Positions 31,826 to 39,898 of a stretch of DNA of 64,000 nucleotides are shown here, piece after piece (position 1 is the first letter of the stretch; every line of letters begins with the position of its first letter). Where the stretch lies: NCBI GenBank assembly GCA_050258375.1, contig JBLMYQ010000066.1:1-64000 (forward strand). Reading direction: 5' to 3'. The notes below the pieces were generated by a model. The model made no database searches, was not told the origin of the DNA, and saw only the letters and a list, made by a program, of their open reading frames with translations. Origin of the DNA: JBLMYQ01 sp050258375 (GTDB lineage Bacteria > Bacillota > Clostridia > Acetivibrionales > UBA4821). The translations under genes were made by a program, and so were the position numbers.

Positions 31826-33049
31826 GTGGAACTAATTGTGCAAAAGTTTGGCGGAACATCAGTTGCAAATGTAGAAAGAGTTATGAATGCTGCTAAAAGA
31901 GTTACAGATACATACAAACAAGGAAAATCGGTTGTAGTAGTTGTTTCAGCACAGGGGCATACAACAGATGAACTTATAGAAAAGGCAATGGAAATAAACA
32001 AAAAACCATCAAAAAGAGAAATGGATGTGCTTCTTTCAACCGGAGAGCAAATATCAATGGCTCTTATGGCGATGGCTATAGAAAGTCTTGGATATCCGGC
32101 AGTTTCTATGACAGGACTTCAAGCAGGAATTTTTACTAATAGTGTACATGGAAGTGCCAGGATAAAAAGCATAAATACTGAGAGGATTTTTCGCGAGTTA
32201 GATAAGCGGAACATTGTGATAGTTGCAGGCTTTCAAGGGTATAACAAGTTTGATGATATTACCACTTTGGGAAGAGGCGGCTCGGATACTACTGCTGTAG
32301 CATTAGCAGCTGCTTTAAACGCAGATTTGTGCGAAATATATACTGATGTTGACGGGGTATATACATCTGACCCTAGAATAGTTAAAAATGCAGTAAAGCT
32401 CAAAGACATTTCATATGATGAGATGCTTGAGCTTGCAAGCCTGGGAGCAAATGTTCTGCATAACCGTTCTGTTGAAATGGCAAAAAAATATGCTATTAAG
32501 CTTATTGTCAGGTCGAGTTTTAATAATAATGAAGGTACAATCGTGAAGGAGGTTGATCTTGTGGAAAAGATGCTTGTCAGAGGAGTTACAAGAGATGATG
32601 ATGTTGCAAGAATATCTGTTATGGGTATAGAAGATAAGCCAGGTAAAGCTTTCCAACTATTTTCCTTGCTTTCAAAAGAAAATATAAATGTAGACTTAAT
32701 TATACAGTCGATTGGTAAAGAAGATGTAAAAAACATTTCATTTACTATTTCAAAGAAAAATCTTAGTAAAGCATTAGAGGTATTAAATGAAAATATTGCT
32801 GTACTTGAAGCTAAAGAGATAAAGTATTCAGAACAGTATGCAAAGGTTTCAATCGTTGGAGCAGGAATGGTTAATAATCCTGGTGTTGCGGCTAAAATGT
32901 TTGAAGCTCTTTTCGATAGTGATGTTAACATTCACATGATAAGTACTTCTGAAATAAAGGTTTCGGTACTTGTAGATGCCAAAGATACTGAAAAAGCAGT
33001 AAATGCAATACACAGCAAATTTAAGCTCGACGAGATTCAAAATACATAG
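31826..33049 (+). CDS. lysC: Aspartate kinase
   Basis: The protein has 407 residues from GTG 31826; AGGAGG at 31813-31818 gives a spacing of 7, whereas the in-frame ATG at 31820 would abut the site. The kinase domain opens LIVQKFGGTSVANVERV and contains TLGRGGSDTTAVALAAAL and YTDVDGVYTSDPR. Two ACT domains follow from about residue 260 (ISVMGIEDKPGKAFQLF, VSIVGAGMVNNPGVAAKMF), the usual site for feedback by lysine or threonine. No lysine riboswitch was seen upstream. Confidence 0.96.
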   Translation: MELIVQKFGGTSVANVERVMNAAKRVTDTYKQGKSVVVVVSAQGHTTDELIEKAMEINKKPSKREMDVLLSTGEQISMALMAMAIESLGYPAVSMTGLQAGIFTNSVHGSARIKSINTERIFRELDKRNIVIVAGFQGYNKFDDITTLGRGGSDTTAVALAAALNADLCEIYTDVDGVYTSDPRIVKNAVKLKDISYDEMLELASLGANVLHNRSVEMAKKYAIKLIVRSSFNNNEGTIVKEVDLVEKMLVRGVTRDDDVARISVMGIEDKPGKAFQLFSLLSKENINVDLIIQSIGKEDVKNISFTISKKNLSKALEVLNENIAVLEAKEIKYSEQYAKVSIVGAGMVNNPGVAAKMFEALFDSDVNIHMISTSEIKVSVLVDAKDTEKAVNAIHSKFKLDEIQNT

Positions 33050-33069
33050 CTCATATTTGGAGGAGTAAG

Positions 33070-33804
33070 ATGAAGCTCACAGTAATAGGTAATTGTGGTC
33101 CATACCCACCTAAGAATGGCGCATGTTCAGGATATCTTCTGGAAACCGAAGGCGCAAAGATATTGATAGAATGTGGCAGCGGTGTTTTAAGTAAACTGCC
33201 GAACTACTGTGCTTTAGAAGAGATTACGCATATAATTCTTTCGCATCTGCACTATGACCATATGGGAGATATTATGGTATTTAAGTATGCTATTGAGGGA
33301 AAGCTTAAAAGAGGGCAGAAGCTTAACACGATAAAGCTATTTCTACCTAATGAGCCTAAGGACGAATTTCAAAAAATAACTTCTAAGGATTTATTTGATG
33401 TTGTAATAATAAATGATGGTTTGAAAACCCAAATTAATAATTTAAATATAAGCTTTGCCAGAATGAACCATCCAATTCCATCTTATGGGGTAAGAATTCA
33501 GGAAAAAGAAAAAGTTTTTGTGTATTCGGGTGATGCTTCATATTTAAACTTCCCGCTGGAGTTTGTTGGCGATTGTGATATGTTTCTTTGTGATTCAGCT
33601 TTACTTTCAAGTGAAAAGAAAACTTCAGATGTATCTCACCTCACATCGGCAGAAGTTGGAGAAATAGCAAAAAATGCAAGAGTAAAAAAGCTGCTGATAA
33701 CACATTTCTGGCCGGAAGCAAATCAGGAAGATAATCTAAAAGAAGCTATTGGGATATTCTCACATACAGAAATTGCACAGATAGATAAAATATATAATAT
33801 ATAA
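33070..33804 (+). CDS. Metallo-beta-lactamase fold hydrolase
   Basis: The protein has 244 residues. The metal-binding motif LSHLHYDHMGD (near residue 58) is followed by a distal MNHPIPSYGVRI histidine, SGDASY and a final LITHFWPEA. The layout resembles YhfI / RNase Z-like phosphodiesterases. The substrate is unknown. It starts 20 bases after lysC with GGAGGAG before the ATG, so it is probably co-transcribed. Confidence 0.88.
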   Translation: MKLTVIGNCGPYPPKNGACSGYLLETEGAKILIECGSGVLSKLPNYCALEEITHIILSHLHYDHMGDIMVFKYAIEGKLKRGQKLNTIKLFLPNEPKDEFQKITSKDLFDVVIINDGLKTQINNLNISFARMNHPIPSYGVRIQEKEKVFVYSGDASYLNFPLEFVGDCDMFLCDSALLSSEKKTSDVSHLTSAEVGEIAKNARVKKLLITHFWPEANQEDNLKEAIGIFSHTEIAQIDKIYNI

Positions 33805-33850
33805 CCTCACAAAGATAAAAAGCACCGTATGGTGCTTTATTTTTGTGAGG
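33805..33850. terminator. Bidirectional terminator between the MBL gene and the transglycosylase
   Basis: A long interrupted stem: CCTCACAAA (33805) to TTTGTGAGG (33850) outside, AAAGCACC-GTAT-GGTGCTTT inside. The stop codon of the convergent transglycosylase is within the stem. Confidence 0.85.
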
Positions 33851-34433
33851 TTCCTTCATATTCGTTAAAATAATTCATAACTTTTTGTACATAATTTTGC
33901 GTTTCGTCATAGGGTGGAATTCCGTTATATTTCTTAACAGCACCTGGACCGGCATTATACGCGGCAAGAGCCAAATCAACGCTGCCGAACTGGTCAAGTT
34001 GATATTTTAGATACTGGGTTCCTCCGTTTATATTCTGCGCAATATCCCAAGGGTTAGTTATACCTAACCCTTCAGCTGTTCCTGGCATTAACTGCATCAA
34101 GCCCTGTGCACCTGCGCCGGATAATGAGTAAGGATTAAAGCTCGATTCCTGTTTAATAACAGCCCGTATAAGATTTGGGTTAATATCATATTTTTTTGCA
34201 GAGGCTGCTATATTTTGCTCTATTGTTTGAAGGAGTTGTCCCTTGTTTAGAGCAAAATTAGAAGGAATAGGTTTGTAGCGCAAATTATCAGCAATGTTTT
34301 TTGTTTTGCTGTTTTGAGCCTCTTCCAGTATATTTTCAAAAGAAGTATTCTCAGATATATTAAGCTTTAACGGAACACGACTTTCAATTTCTTCAATTTT
34401 TTGACGAAAAATTTCATTAACGCTTATGGGCAT
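33837..34433 (-). CDS. Lytic transglycosylase-like protein (SLT domain)
   Basis: The protein has 198 residues from ATG 34433, with AGGTGAT upstream; the GTG three codons earlier is part of that site. The C-terminal SLT domain (about 80-198) has the catalytic Glu in AVIKQESSFNPYSLSGAGAQGLMQLMPGT, here read in two parts, and AYNAGPGAVKKYNGIPP. The first 80 residues are polar, with no signal peptide or membrane segment. Such a protein would normally cleave peptidoglycan, so export by a non-Sec route, or a phage- or flagellum-related role, is possible. It is divergent from yabP. Confidence 0.87.
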   Translation of the reverse strand: MPISVNEIFRQKIEEIESRVPLKLNISENTSFENILEEAQNSKTKNIADNLRYKPIPSNFALNKGQLLQTIEQNIAASAKKYDINPNLIRAVIKQESSFNPYSLSGAGAQGLMQLMPGTAEGLGITNPWDIAQNINGGTQYLKYQLDQFGSVDLALAAYNAGPGAVKKYNGIPPYDETQNYVQKVMNYFNEYEGTSQK

Positions 34434-34617
34434 GTCTATCACCTATTATTATCATATCACACTTGGCTTTTAGGTGCAAATGTACAAAATACAATGTGAT
34501 TTCAAGAATATAATTGAAGTTGTACACATAATATTTACTAATGGTTTTTATAGGGCTGAATACCTTATGAAAATAGACCAGTAATAACTGGTTACTAAAT
34601 TAATAGGGGAGGCTATT

Positions 34618-34908
34618 ATGACTTTTGAGGATAAAAAAATTACAAAACCTAAAGTTCATAACATTATTATGGAAAACAGGCAAAAACTTAGTGTTTCAGG
34701 AGTAATTGATGTCGATAGCTTTAACACAGAAAATGTTATCCTCGAAACTGAAATGGGAATGCTTTCAATCAAGGGAGAAGAACTCAGAATTAGCAGACTC
34801 AACTTGGAAAATGCAGAGATGATTGTCGAGGGTGATATTTTAAGCTGTGTATACAGTGATGATTTTAAGACTAAAGGCTTGGGGTTCCTTGGTAGAATGT
34901 TTAGATAA
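34618..34908 (+). CDS. yabP: Spore coat/cortex assembly protein YabP
   Basis: The protein has 96 residues, the usual size. It contains HNIIMENRQKLSVSGVIDVDSFNTE and ILETEMGMLSIKGEELRI, characteristic of the YabP/YqfC family. GGGGAGG precedes the ATG. In B. subtilis yabP and yabQ are co-transcribed under the mother-cell sigma factor E; I could not identify a convincing sigma-E promoter here. yabQ starts 14 bases later. Confidence 0.93.
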   Translation: MTFEDKKITKPKVHNIIMENRQKLSVSGVIDVDSFNTENVILETEMGMLSIKGEELRISRLNLENAEMIVEGDILSCVYSDDFKTKGLGFLGRMFR

Positions 34909-34922
34909 GGCGGTGATATGAT

Positions 34923-35423
34923 TTGGCTGTTTCTATTTCCAGTCAAGTTGCAATTTTCTTCTGGTGTATATTTTGTGGGCTTATAATCGGGCTGCTCTTT
35001 GATGTTTTTAGATTATCAAGAAAGATTATACCTACAAACGACTATATAACTTACATTGAAGATATAATATTTTGGCTTTTAGTTGGGGTGGTTGTTCTTG
35101 CAACGGTCTTCCAATGCAATCAGGGACAGCTTAGAGGGTTTGTATTTCTGGGGATTTTTCTTGGCGCCATATTCTATTTTATGCTTTTTAGTAATTTGAT
35201 GATGCGCTTTATCATTATGCTCTTTAAGCTGTCGCAAAAAATTATAAATTATGTAATAAAATATTTAGAAAAGCCGATAAGAGTTATAGTGAAAGTAATA
35301 ATTGTTCCAAACAAGTTTATTTGGAAGATAACTAAAAAGCTGTATTCTAAAATTAAATCAATATATATAAATGTTATAAGTAATATTAAAAGATCAAAAA
35401 AAATTATTAAAGAAAAAGTATGA
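34923..35423 (+). CDS. yabQ: Spore cortex biosynthesis protein YabQ
   Basis: The protein has 166 residues from TTG 34923, just after AAGGCGGTGAT. Four or so membrane segments fill residues 5-105, with the family motif GLLFDVFRLSRKI near residue 25. The C-terminal tail is strongly basic (KKLYSKIKSIY, then KRSKKIIKEK). YabQ is needed for cortex synthesis in B. subtilis. It lies in the conserved yabP-yabQ-divIC-S1 gene order. Confidence 0.92.
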   Translation: MAVSISSQVAIFFWCIFCGLIIGLLFDVFRLSRKIIPTNDYITYIEDIIFWLLVGVVVLATVFQCNQGQLRGFVFLGIFLGAIFYFMLFSNLMMRFIIMLFKLSQKIINYVIKYLEKPIRVIVKVIIVPNKFIWKITKKLYSKIKSIYINVISNIKRSKKIIKEKV

Positions 35424-35524
35424 TTAAGCAGGAGATTGAATTTAAATATCGAATATATAATATGGTATTGTTACAAATACAAAAACTTCTTTCCATTATA
35501 TAAACACTATTCGGAGAAAATTGG

Positions 35525-35803
35525 ATGAAGAACAAAAGAAAAGATAATTTGAAGAAGGTAGTATATTCTGTTGTAATTGTATATGTTGGCTATATCGTGC
35601 TAAAGCAGCAGGCAATTTTGTTTGATTGTCAAAAACAACAGACTTTTTATTTAAATGAAATAAAAAAGAATCAAAATATTTCTCAAGAGTTGAAGCAAAA
35701 AAAGGAGCTTTACAACTCTGATTTTTATGTTGAAAAGGTTGCCAGAGAAAAATTGGGTATGGTTTATCCCGAAGAAAAAGTATTTAAAGATATATCAAGA
35801 TGA
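35525..35803 (+). CDS. divIC: Septum formation initiator, DivIC/FtsB family
   Basis: The protein has 92 residues: a short basic cytoplasmic tail (MKNKRKDNLKK), one membrane segment at about 11-27, then a coiled coil and the end motif DFYVEKVAREKLGMVYPEEKV, in which the ARE-LG-V-P pattern is diagnostic. DivIC works with DivIB/FtsL at the division site. GGAG precedes the ATG by 9 bases. It follows yabQ as in Bacillus. Confidence 0.92.
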   Translation: MKNKRKDNLKKVVYSVVIVYVGYIVLKQQAILFDCQKQQTFYLNEIKKNQNISQELKQKKELYNSDFYVEKVAREKLGMVYPEEKVFKDISR

Positions 35804-35923
35804 GAAAGCTTTGGGATAGTTGACTATATAGGCGTTTTGATATAAAATAGTATCACTTTGTTATATAAAGTTGAATAAATAAATATAAATATAAACCGAG
35901 ATTTAAGGAGGAGTTCTTAAAAT

Positions 35924-36346
35924 ATGCCATTTGAAGTAGGCAGCGTAGTAGAAGGCAAAGTTACGGGAATAACAAAATTTGGAGCCTTCGTTCAGTTACA
36001 GGATGGTACTATGGGATTGGTACACATATCCGAGATTGCAGATAGCTATGTAACTGATGTTAATGAACATTTAAGGGAGAATCAGTTAGTAAAGGTAAAA
36101 GTTATTTCTATTGATGACAAGGGAAAATTAAGCCTTTCAATTAAGAAAGCTGTTGATCCTAAAAATAAAACTTTTGGTCCTCCTCCTGATGATTTTGATT
36201 GGTCAGTAAGCAGAAGTGACAACATGTCATTCGAAGAGCGCTTATCCAAGTACAAAAAAGATAGTGAAGAAAAGCTATCTGACTTGAAACGCAGCTTCGA
36301 ATCTAAAAGAGGAAGCGGTGGATACCGGAAGTCAATTCCTTTTTAA
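35924..36346 (+). CDS. S1 domain RNA-binding protein (YabR type)
   Basis: The protein has 140 residues. A single S1 domain fills residues 1-72 (VGSVVEGKVTGITKFGAFVQL, then GLVHISEIADSYV and VKVKVISIDDKGKLSLSIK). The tail is charged and low in complexity. AAGGAGGAG precedes the ATG. Homologues bind RNA or ribosomes. It is the last gene of the yabP-yabQ-divIC unit in many Firmicutes. Confidence 0.92.
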   Translation: MPFEVGSVVEGKVTGITKFGAFVQLQDGTMGLVHISEIADSYVTDVNEHLRENQLVKVKVISIDDKGKLSLSIKKAVDPKNKTFGPPPDDFDWSVSRSDNMSFEERLSKYKKDSEEKLSDLKRSFESKRGSGGYRKSIPF

Positions 36347-36358
36347 TATAACTTACCA

Positions 36359-36393
36359 TAAACCCATCTCATTACGAGAAGGGTTTAGTTTTT
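36359..36393 (+). terminator. Terminator after the S1 domain gene
   Basis: TAAACCC-A-TCTC pairs with GAGA-A-GGGTTTA around ATTAC, followed by GTTTTT. Confidence 0.85.
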
Positions 36394-36493
36394 ATGTATA
36401 AAATATTCCTTAAGTGGCAAAATATATAAAGAAATGTATGCTAAGATTTATTATATTGTTTAAAAAAGATTAAAGAAGACAAAGGTGTAATAT

Positions 36494-36522
36494 TTGACAT
36501 TTTAGATAATCAATGCTAAAAT
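36494..36522 (+). promoter_or_regulatory. rho promoter
   Basis: TTGACA (36494-36499), a 17-base spacer, TAAAAT (36517-36522). The predicted transcript has a leader of about 110 bases before rho, long enough to allow autoregulation, though no defined structure is evident. Confidence 0.7.
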
Positions 36523-36642
36523 GAAATAGAACTATAATCTTTTCTTCTTTCCCCAAATCCTTCAAAACCTTTGAATTCAGGAGATTTTACATTTGTCTTT
36601 GTATTTTCCAAAGAAAGGTAGTTATTTTAAGGGTGGTGTTTT

Positions 36643-38226
36643 ATGAATACTGTTGATTTAAAAAGCAAGACTTTAGAAGAGCTGAGGTATATAGCCAAAA
36701 TTGTTGGCTTAAATAATTATTTGAAATTTAAAAAAGGTGAACTTATAGAACAATTGATGAAGTTTGAAAAGCAAAATGCTGAAGTTAAGGCTAACTCGGA
36801 TGCAGAGCCTAAAGACTTGGATGAGCAGATTCATAAACAAGTGGAAAATAAAGATGAGCAAGATACAGAGCAGATTAAGAAAAAACGGGGCAGACCCAGC
36901 AGGGCTGCTTTGAAGACTGAGTCTGAGGAAATTAAGAGCGAACAGGATGATAATAAGATTCCTGTATCTGGTGGAGTGAAAGCAAGAGCTAAGGCTCATG
37001 AAGTTATACACAAATCAAAGCATTCACAAATAGAAAAGGTTGAAGAAAATAAAGAAGAAATAAAAAAAGATGATTATTTAAACGGAATTGAAAAAATTAC
37101 AAGCGATGACCCGGTTGAAGGTGTTCTAGAAGTATTACCGGATGGTTATGGATTTTTAAGATGTGACAATTACCTTTCAGGACCAAAGGATGTATATGTT
37201 TCTCCTTCTCAAATCAGAAGATTCGGTTTAAAAACGGGAGACCTTGTAAGAGGTAAAGGAAGAATTCCTAAAGAAGGAGAAAAGTTTCAAGCACTTCTAT
37301 ATGTCCAAACTGTTAATGGAGACTCGCCTGAGGTAGCTTCTAAGAGGATTCCTTTTGAGAATCTTACCCCGATTTATCCGGAACAAAGAATAACGTTGGA
37401 AACTAATTCCAGAGAACTGTCGACAAGACTCATAGACCTTATTGCTCCAATAGGAAAGGGGCAGAGGGGCATGATTGTTGCGCCTCCAAAGGCAGGAAAA
37501 ACGATTTTACTAAAAAAAATTGCCAACAGTATAACGACAAATTATCCTGATATAGAATTGATTGTTCTTTTAATAGATGAAAGACCTGAAGAAGTTACGG
37601 ATATGCAGAGGTCAATAAAAGGAGAAGTAATATATTCAACTTTTGATGAGGTTCCGGATCATCATATAAAAGTTGCTGAAATGGTACTTGAAAGAGCACA
37701 GAGATTAGTTGAGCAGAAGAGGGATGTTGTTATACTTTTGGATAGTATAACAAGACTTGCAAGGGCATATAATCTTACAATACCACCAACAGGACGTACA
37801 CTTTCAGGCGGATTGGATCCAGGGGCTTTGCATAAACCTAAAAGATTCTTCGGGGCGGCAAGGAATATCGAATTCGGAGGAAGCTTGACTATATTAGCGA
37901 CGGCACTTATCGAAACAGGAAGCAGAATGGATGATGTTATCTTTGAAGAATTCAAAGGTACTGGAAATATGGAACTTCATTTGGATAGAAAATTATCAGA
38001 AAAGAGGATATTCCCAGCTATTGATATAAATAAATCTGGTACAAGAAGAGAAGAATTACTCCTTAACCAGAAAGAACTTGAAGCCATATGGACAATACGT
38101 AAAGCTTTAAGCAGTTCAGGAACAGCAGAAGTGACAGAACTCCTGATAAATAGATTAATGGCAACAAAAACTAATGCAGATTTTGTTTCTACAATAAATG
38201 TTACATTCAATACTCAGTATATGTAA
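36643..38226 (+). CDS. rho: Transcription termination factor Rho
   Basis: The protein has 527 residues, about 100 more than E. coli Rho. The N-terminal Rho_N helical domain (1-45, starting LKSKTLEELRYIAKIVGL) is followed by a charged insertion of about 110 residues containing KKKRGRPSRAALK, an AT-hook-like segment. The RNA-binding cold-shock-like domain (about 150-225, VLPDGYGFLRCDNYLSG) and the hexameric ATPase (APPKAGKTILLKKIA, LLIDERPEEVTDM, DSITRLARAYN, GGSLTILATAL) are complete. Such insertions occur in many Rho proteins and are thought to modulate RNA binding or condensation. It is monocistronic. Confidence 0.97.
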   Translation: MNTVDLKSKTLEELRYIAKIVGLNNYLKFKKGELIEQLMKFEKQNAEVKANSDAEPKDLDEQIHKQVENKDEQDTEQIKKKRGRPSRAALKTESEEIKSEQDDNKIPVSGGVKARAKAHEVIHKSKHSQIEKVEENKEEIKKDDYLNGIEKITSDDPVEGVLEVLPDGYGFLRCDNYLSGPKDVYVSPSQIRRFGLKTGDLVRGKGRIPKEGEKFQALLYVQTVNGDSPEVASKRIPFENLTPIYPEQRITLETNSRELSTRLIDLIAPIGKGQRGMIVAPPKAGKTILLKKIANSITTNYPDIELIVLLIDERPEEVTDMQRSIKGEVIYSTFDEVPDHHIKVAEMVLERAQRLVEQKRDVVILLDSITRLARAYNLTIPPTGRTLSGGLDPGALHKPKRFFGAARNIEFGGSLTILATALIETGSRMDDVIFEEFKGTGNMELHLDRKLSEKRIFPAIDINKSGTRREELLLNQKELEAIWTIRKALSSSGTAEVTELLINRLMATKTNADFVSTINVTFNTQYM

Positions 38227-38243
38227 ATTGTGAAAATCTAATA

Positions 38244-38288
38244 AATAATAAAAGCATTTGTCAATGTACGACAAATGCTTTTATTATT
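38244..38288 (+). terminator. rho terminator
   Basis: Two perfect 19-base arms (38244-38262, 38270-38288) around a 7-base loop; the outer part gives a TTTTATTATT tail. Confidence 0.9.
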
Positions 38289-38516
38289 TATTAAAAGTTT
38301 TTACGATTTTTGAAAAAAACTATTGAAAAAACTTTTCAATAAATGTAAAATACACTCAGATTAATACTTTAAATCTTGTATTTTAAAAAAATGTCATTAA
38401 CTTACAAAAAAAATCTTGTTTTTCCTTAAACCTATAATTTAATAAACTTTTTTACTACAATGCTGCTTTTGAGTTTGACCATTGATATTTTACGAAAGAA
38501 AGGAAAAATCCTACAA

Positions 38517-39869
38517 ATGATAAACCAAGGAAGAATTATATCTTTTGAGAGAAACTCAAGTTTTTACTCAAAAATGGGTATGAAACTGCTTATCGAGCAA
38601 AGATTTCCAGAAGCCTCCAAAAACTTTAAAAAAGCTATTGATTTAGAAAATGATAACTGTGAGCATCATTTTAATTTAGCTGGAGTTTTATCAGAAATGG
38701 GGAATATAAAAGAGTCTGTGTGCGTTTTGGAAAATGCTCTAAAGAACATTGAAGATATTATGCCCGATTGTTATTTTGCTTTAGGATGCAATTATTTTGA
38801 TCTTGGAGAGTATTCTAAATCAAGAGGAAGTTTTGAAAAATATTGTGAAGTAGCGCCTAAAGGCAATTTTATTTTAGAAGCTGTTGAAGCTGTTAGATTT
38901 ATTGACAATAATATAATGAATAAGAGAAAGACACGCAGTGAAAAGATTCAAAGATTAGCAAATAAGGGAAAGCAGCTGCTTGAGGAATGTAAATTTGATA
39001 AGGCTATAAGATTGTTAGAAAAAGTAATTCTTATGGATGATGAACTTGTAATACCTAGAAATAATTTATCGCTTGCATATTATTTAAATGATGAAGTTGA
39101 AAAAGCTATTGATGTATCAAGGAAGGTTGTAAAAATAGATAAATACAATTCATATGCAAATTGTAATTTAGCTCTTTTCTATAAAACCCTCAATTGTCTC
39201 GATTTTTACGAAAATCAGATTAATTCTATTCAAATTTCAAGATTTGAAACTATTGAAGAAATATTAAATGCTGTAGATATTCTATATAAGCTTGGTGAAG
39301 ACTATGTAATCAGAAGTATGCTTGAAAAGCAGACCAAGTGTTTTGAGGATGTAATACTGATGCATTTTCTTGCTGTTTCTTGCCAGAATACAGGTAGTAT
39401 AGAAAAAGCAGTTGAGGTTTGGAATAATATTAAGAAGAAGCACCCGCATATGACTATATTTGTAGACTGCTTCATTTTAGAAGCAAAGAAAATAATAGAG
39501 AAGCCAGTTAGATTTAATATTTTAGAGTATGATATTAAAATGTTCTCTGATTATATGATACGAATAGAAGAGCTTATCGAAATGCTGATTAAGTTGGAGC
39601 AAAAAGAATTTAACAGGACATGGGAAGGTAATGATTTTGTTAAAATAGCCGTAGAATATTTTATATACAGACTTGAAAAGAAAAAGAGACTGAATATTAT
39701 TGAAAAGCTTGCTGAGGTTGATGATGATAGTGCCTTTAAGATATTAGATAGATATGTAAAGAACACAACAAGAAAAGACGAGGTAAGCAGTAAGTGTGAA
39801 GAAGTTGTTATTAGGCGAATGGTTGCAGGGGATGCAACAGCCAATATTGTTGAATTCAAAACCAGATAG
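38517..39869 (+). CDS. TPR repeat protein
   Basis: The protein has 450 residues from ATG 38517, the most plausible start, though the nearest AAAGGA is about 13 bases away. The first 110 residues hold tetratricopeptide repeats (LLIEQRFPEASKNFKKAIDL, AGVLSEMGNIKESVCVLENAL, GCNYFDLGEYSKSRGSFEKY), and more are at 160-230. The remaining C-terminal half is helical and charged without recognised motifs. No signal peptide or membrane segment is seen, so it is probably a cytoplasmic scaffold. It converges with the guanylyltransferase gene. Confidence 0.85.
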   Translation: MINQGRIISFERNSSFYSKMGMKLLIEQRFPEASKNFKKAIDLENDNCEHHFNLAGVLSEMGNIKESVCVLENALKNIEDIMPDCYFALGCNYFDLGEYSKSRGSFEKYCEVAPKGNFILEAVEAVRFIDNNIMNKRKTRSEKIQRLANKGKQLLEECKFDKAIRLLEKVILMDDELVIPRNNLSLAYYLNDEVEKAIDVSRKVVKIDKYNSYANCNLALFYKTLNCLDFYENQINSIQISRFETIEEILNAVDILYKLGEDYVIRSMLEKQTKCFEDVILMHFLAVSCQNTGSIEKAVEVWNNIKKKHPHMTIFVDCFILEAKKIIEKPVRFNILEYDIKMFSDYMIRIEELIEMLIKLEQKEFNRTWEGNDFVKIAVEYFIYRLEKKKRLNIIEKLAEVDDDSAFKILDRYVKNTTRKDEVSSKCEEVVIRRMVAGDATANIVEFKTR

Positions 39870-39870
39870 A

Positions 39871-39898
39871 TTAAAAGGCAGCTGAGGCTGCCTTTTAA
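39871..39898. terminator. Bidirectional terminator between the TPR and guanylyltransferase genes
   Basis: TTAAAAGGCAGC and GCTGCCTTTTAA form a perfect 12-base stem with a TGAG loop. It lies right after the TPR stop and contains the stop codon of the convergent gene. Confidence 0.9.

Noticed and set aside
32233..32931. 232-codon minus-strand ORF inside lysC
   Set aside because: It is Ser/Thr/Ile-rich shadow sequence exactly antisense to the conserved aspartate kinase frame, with no start signal.
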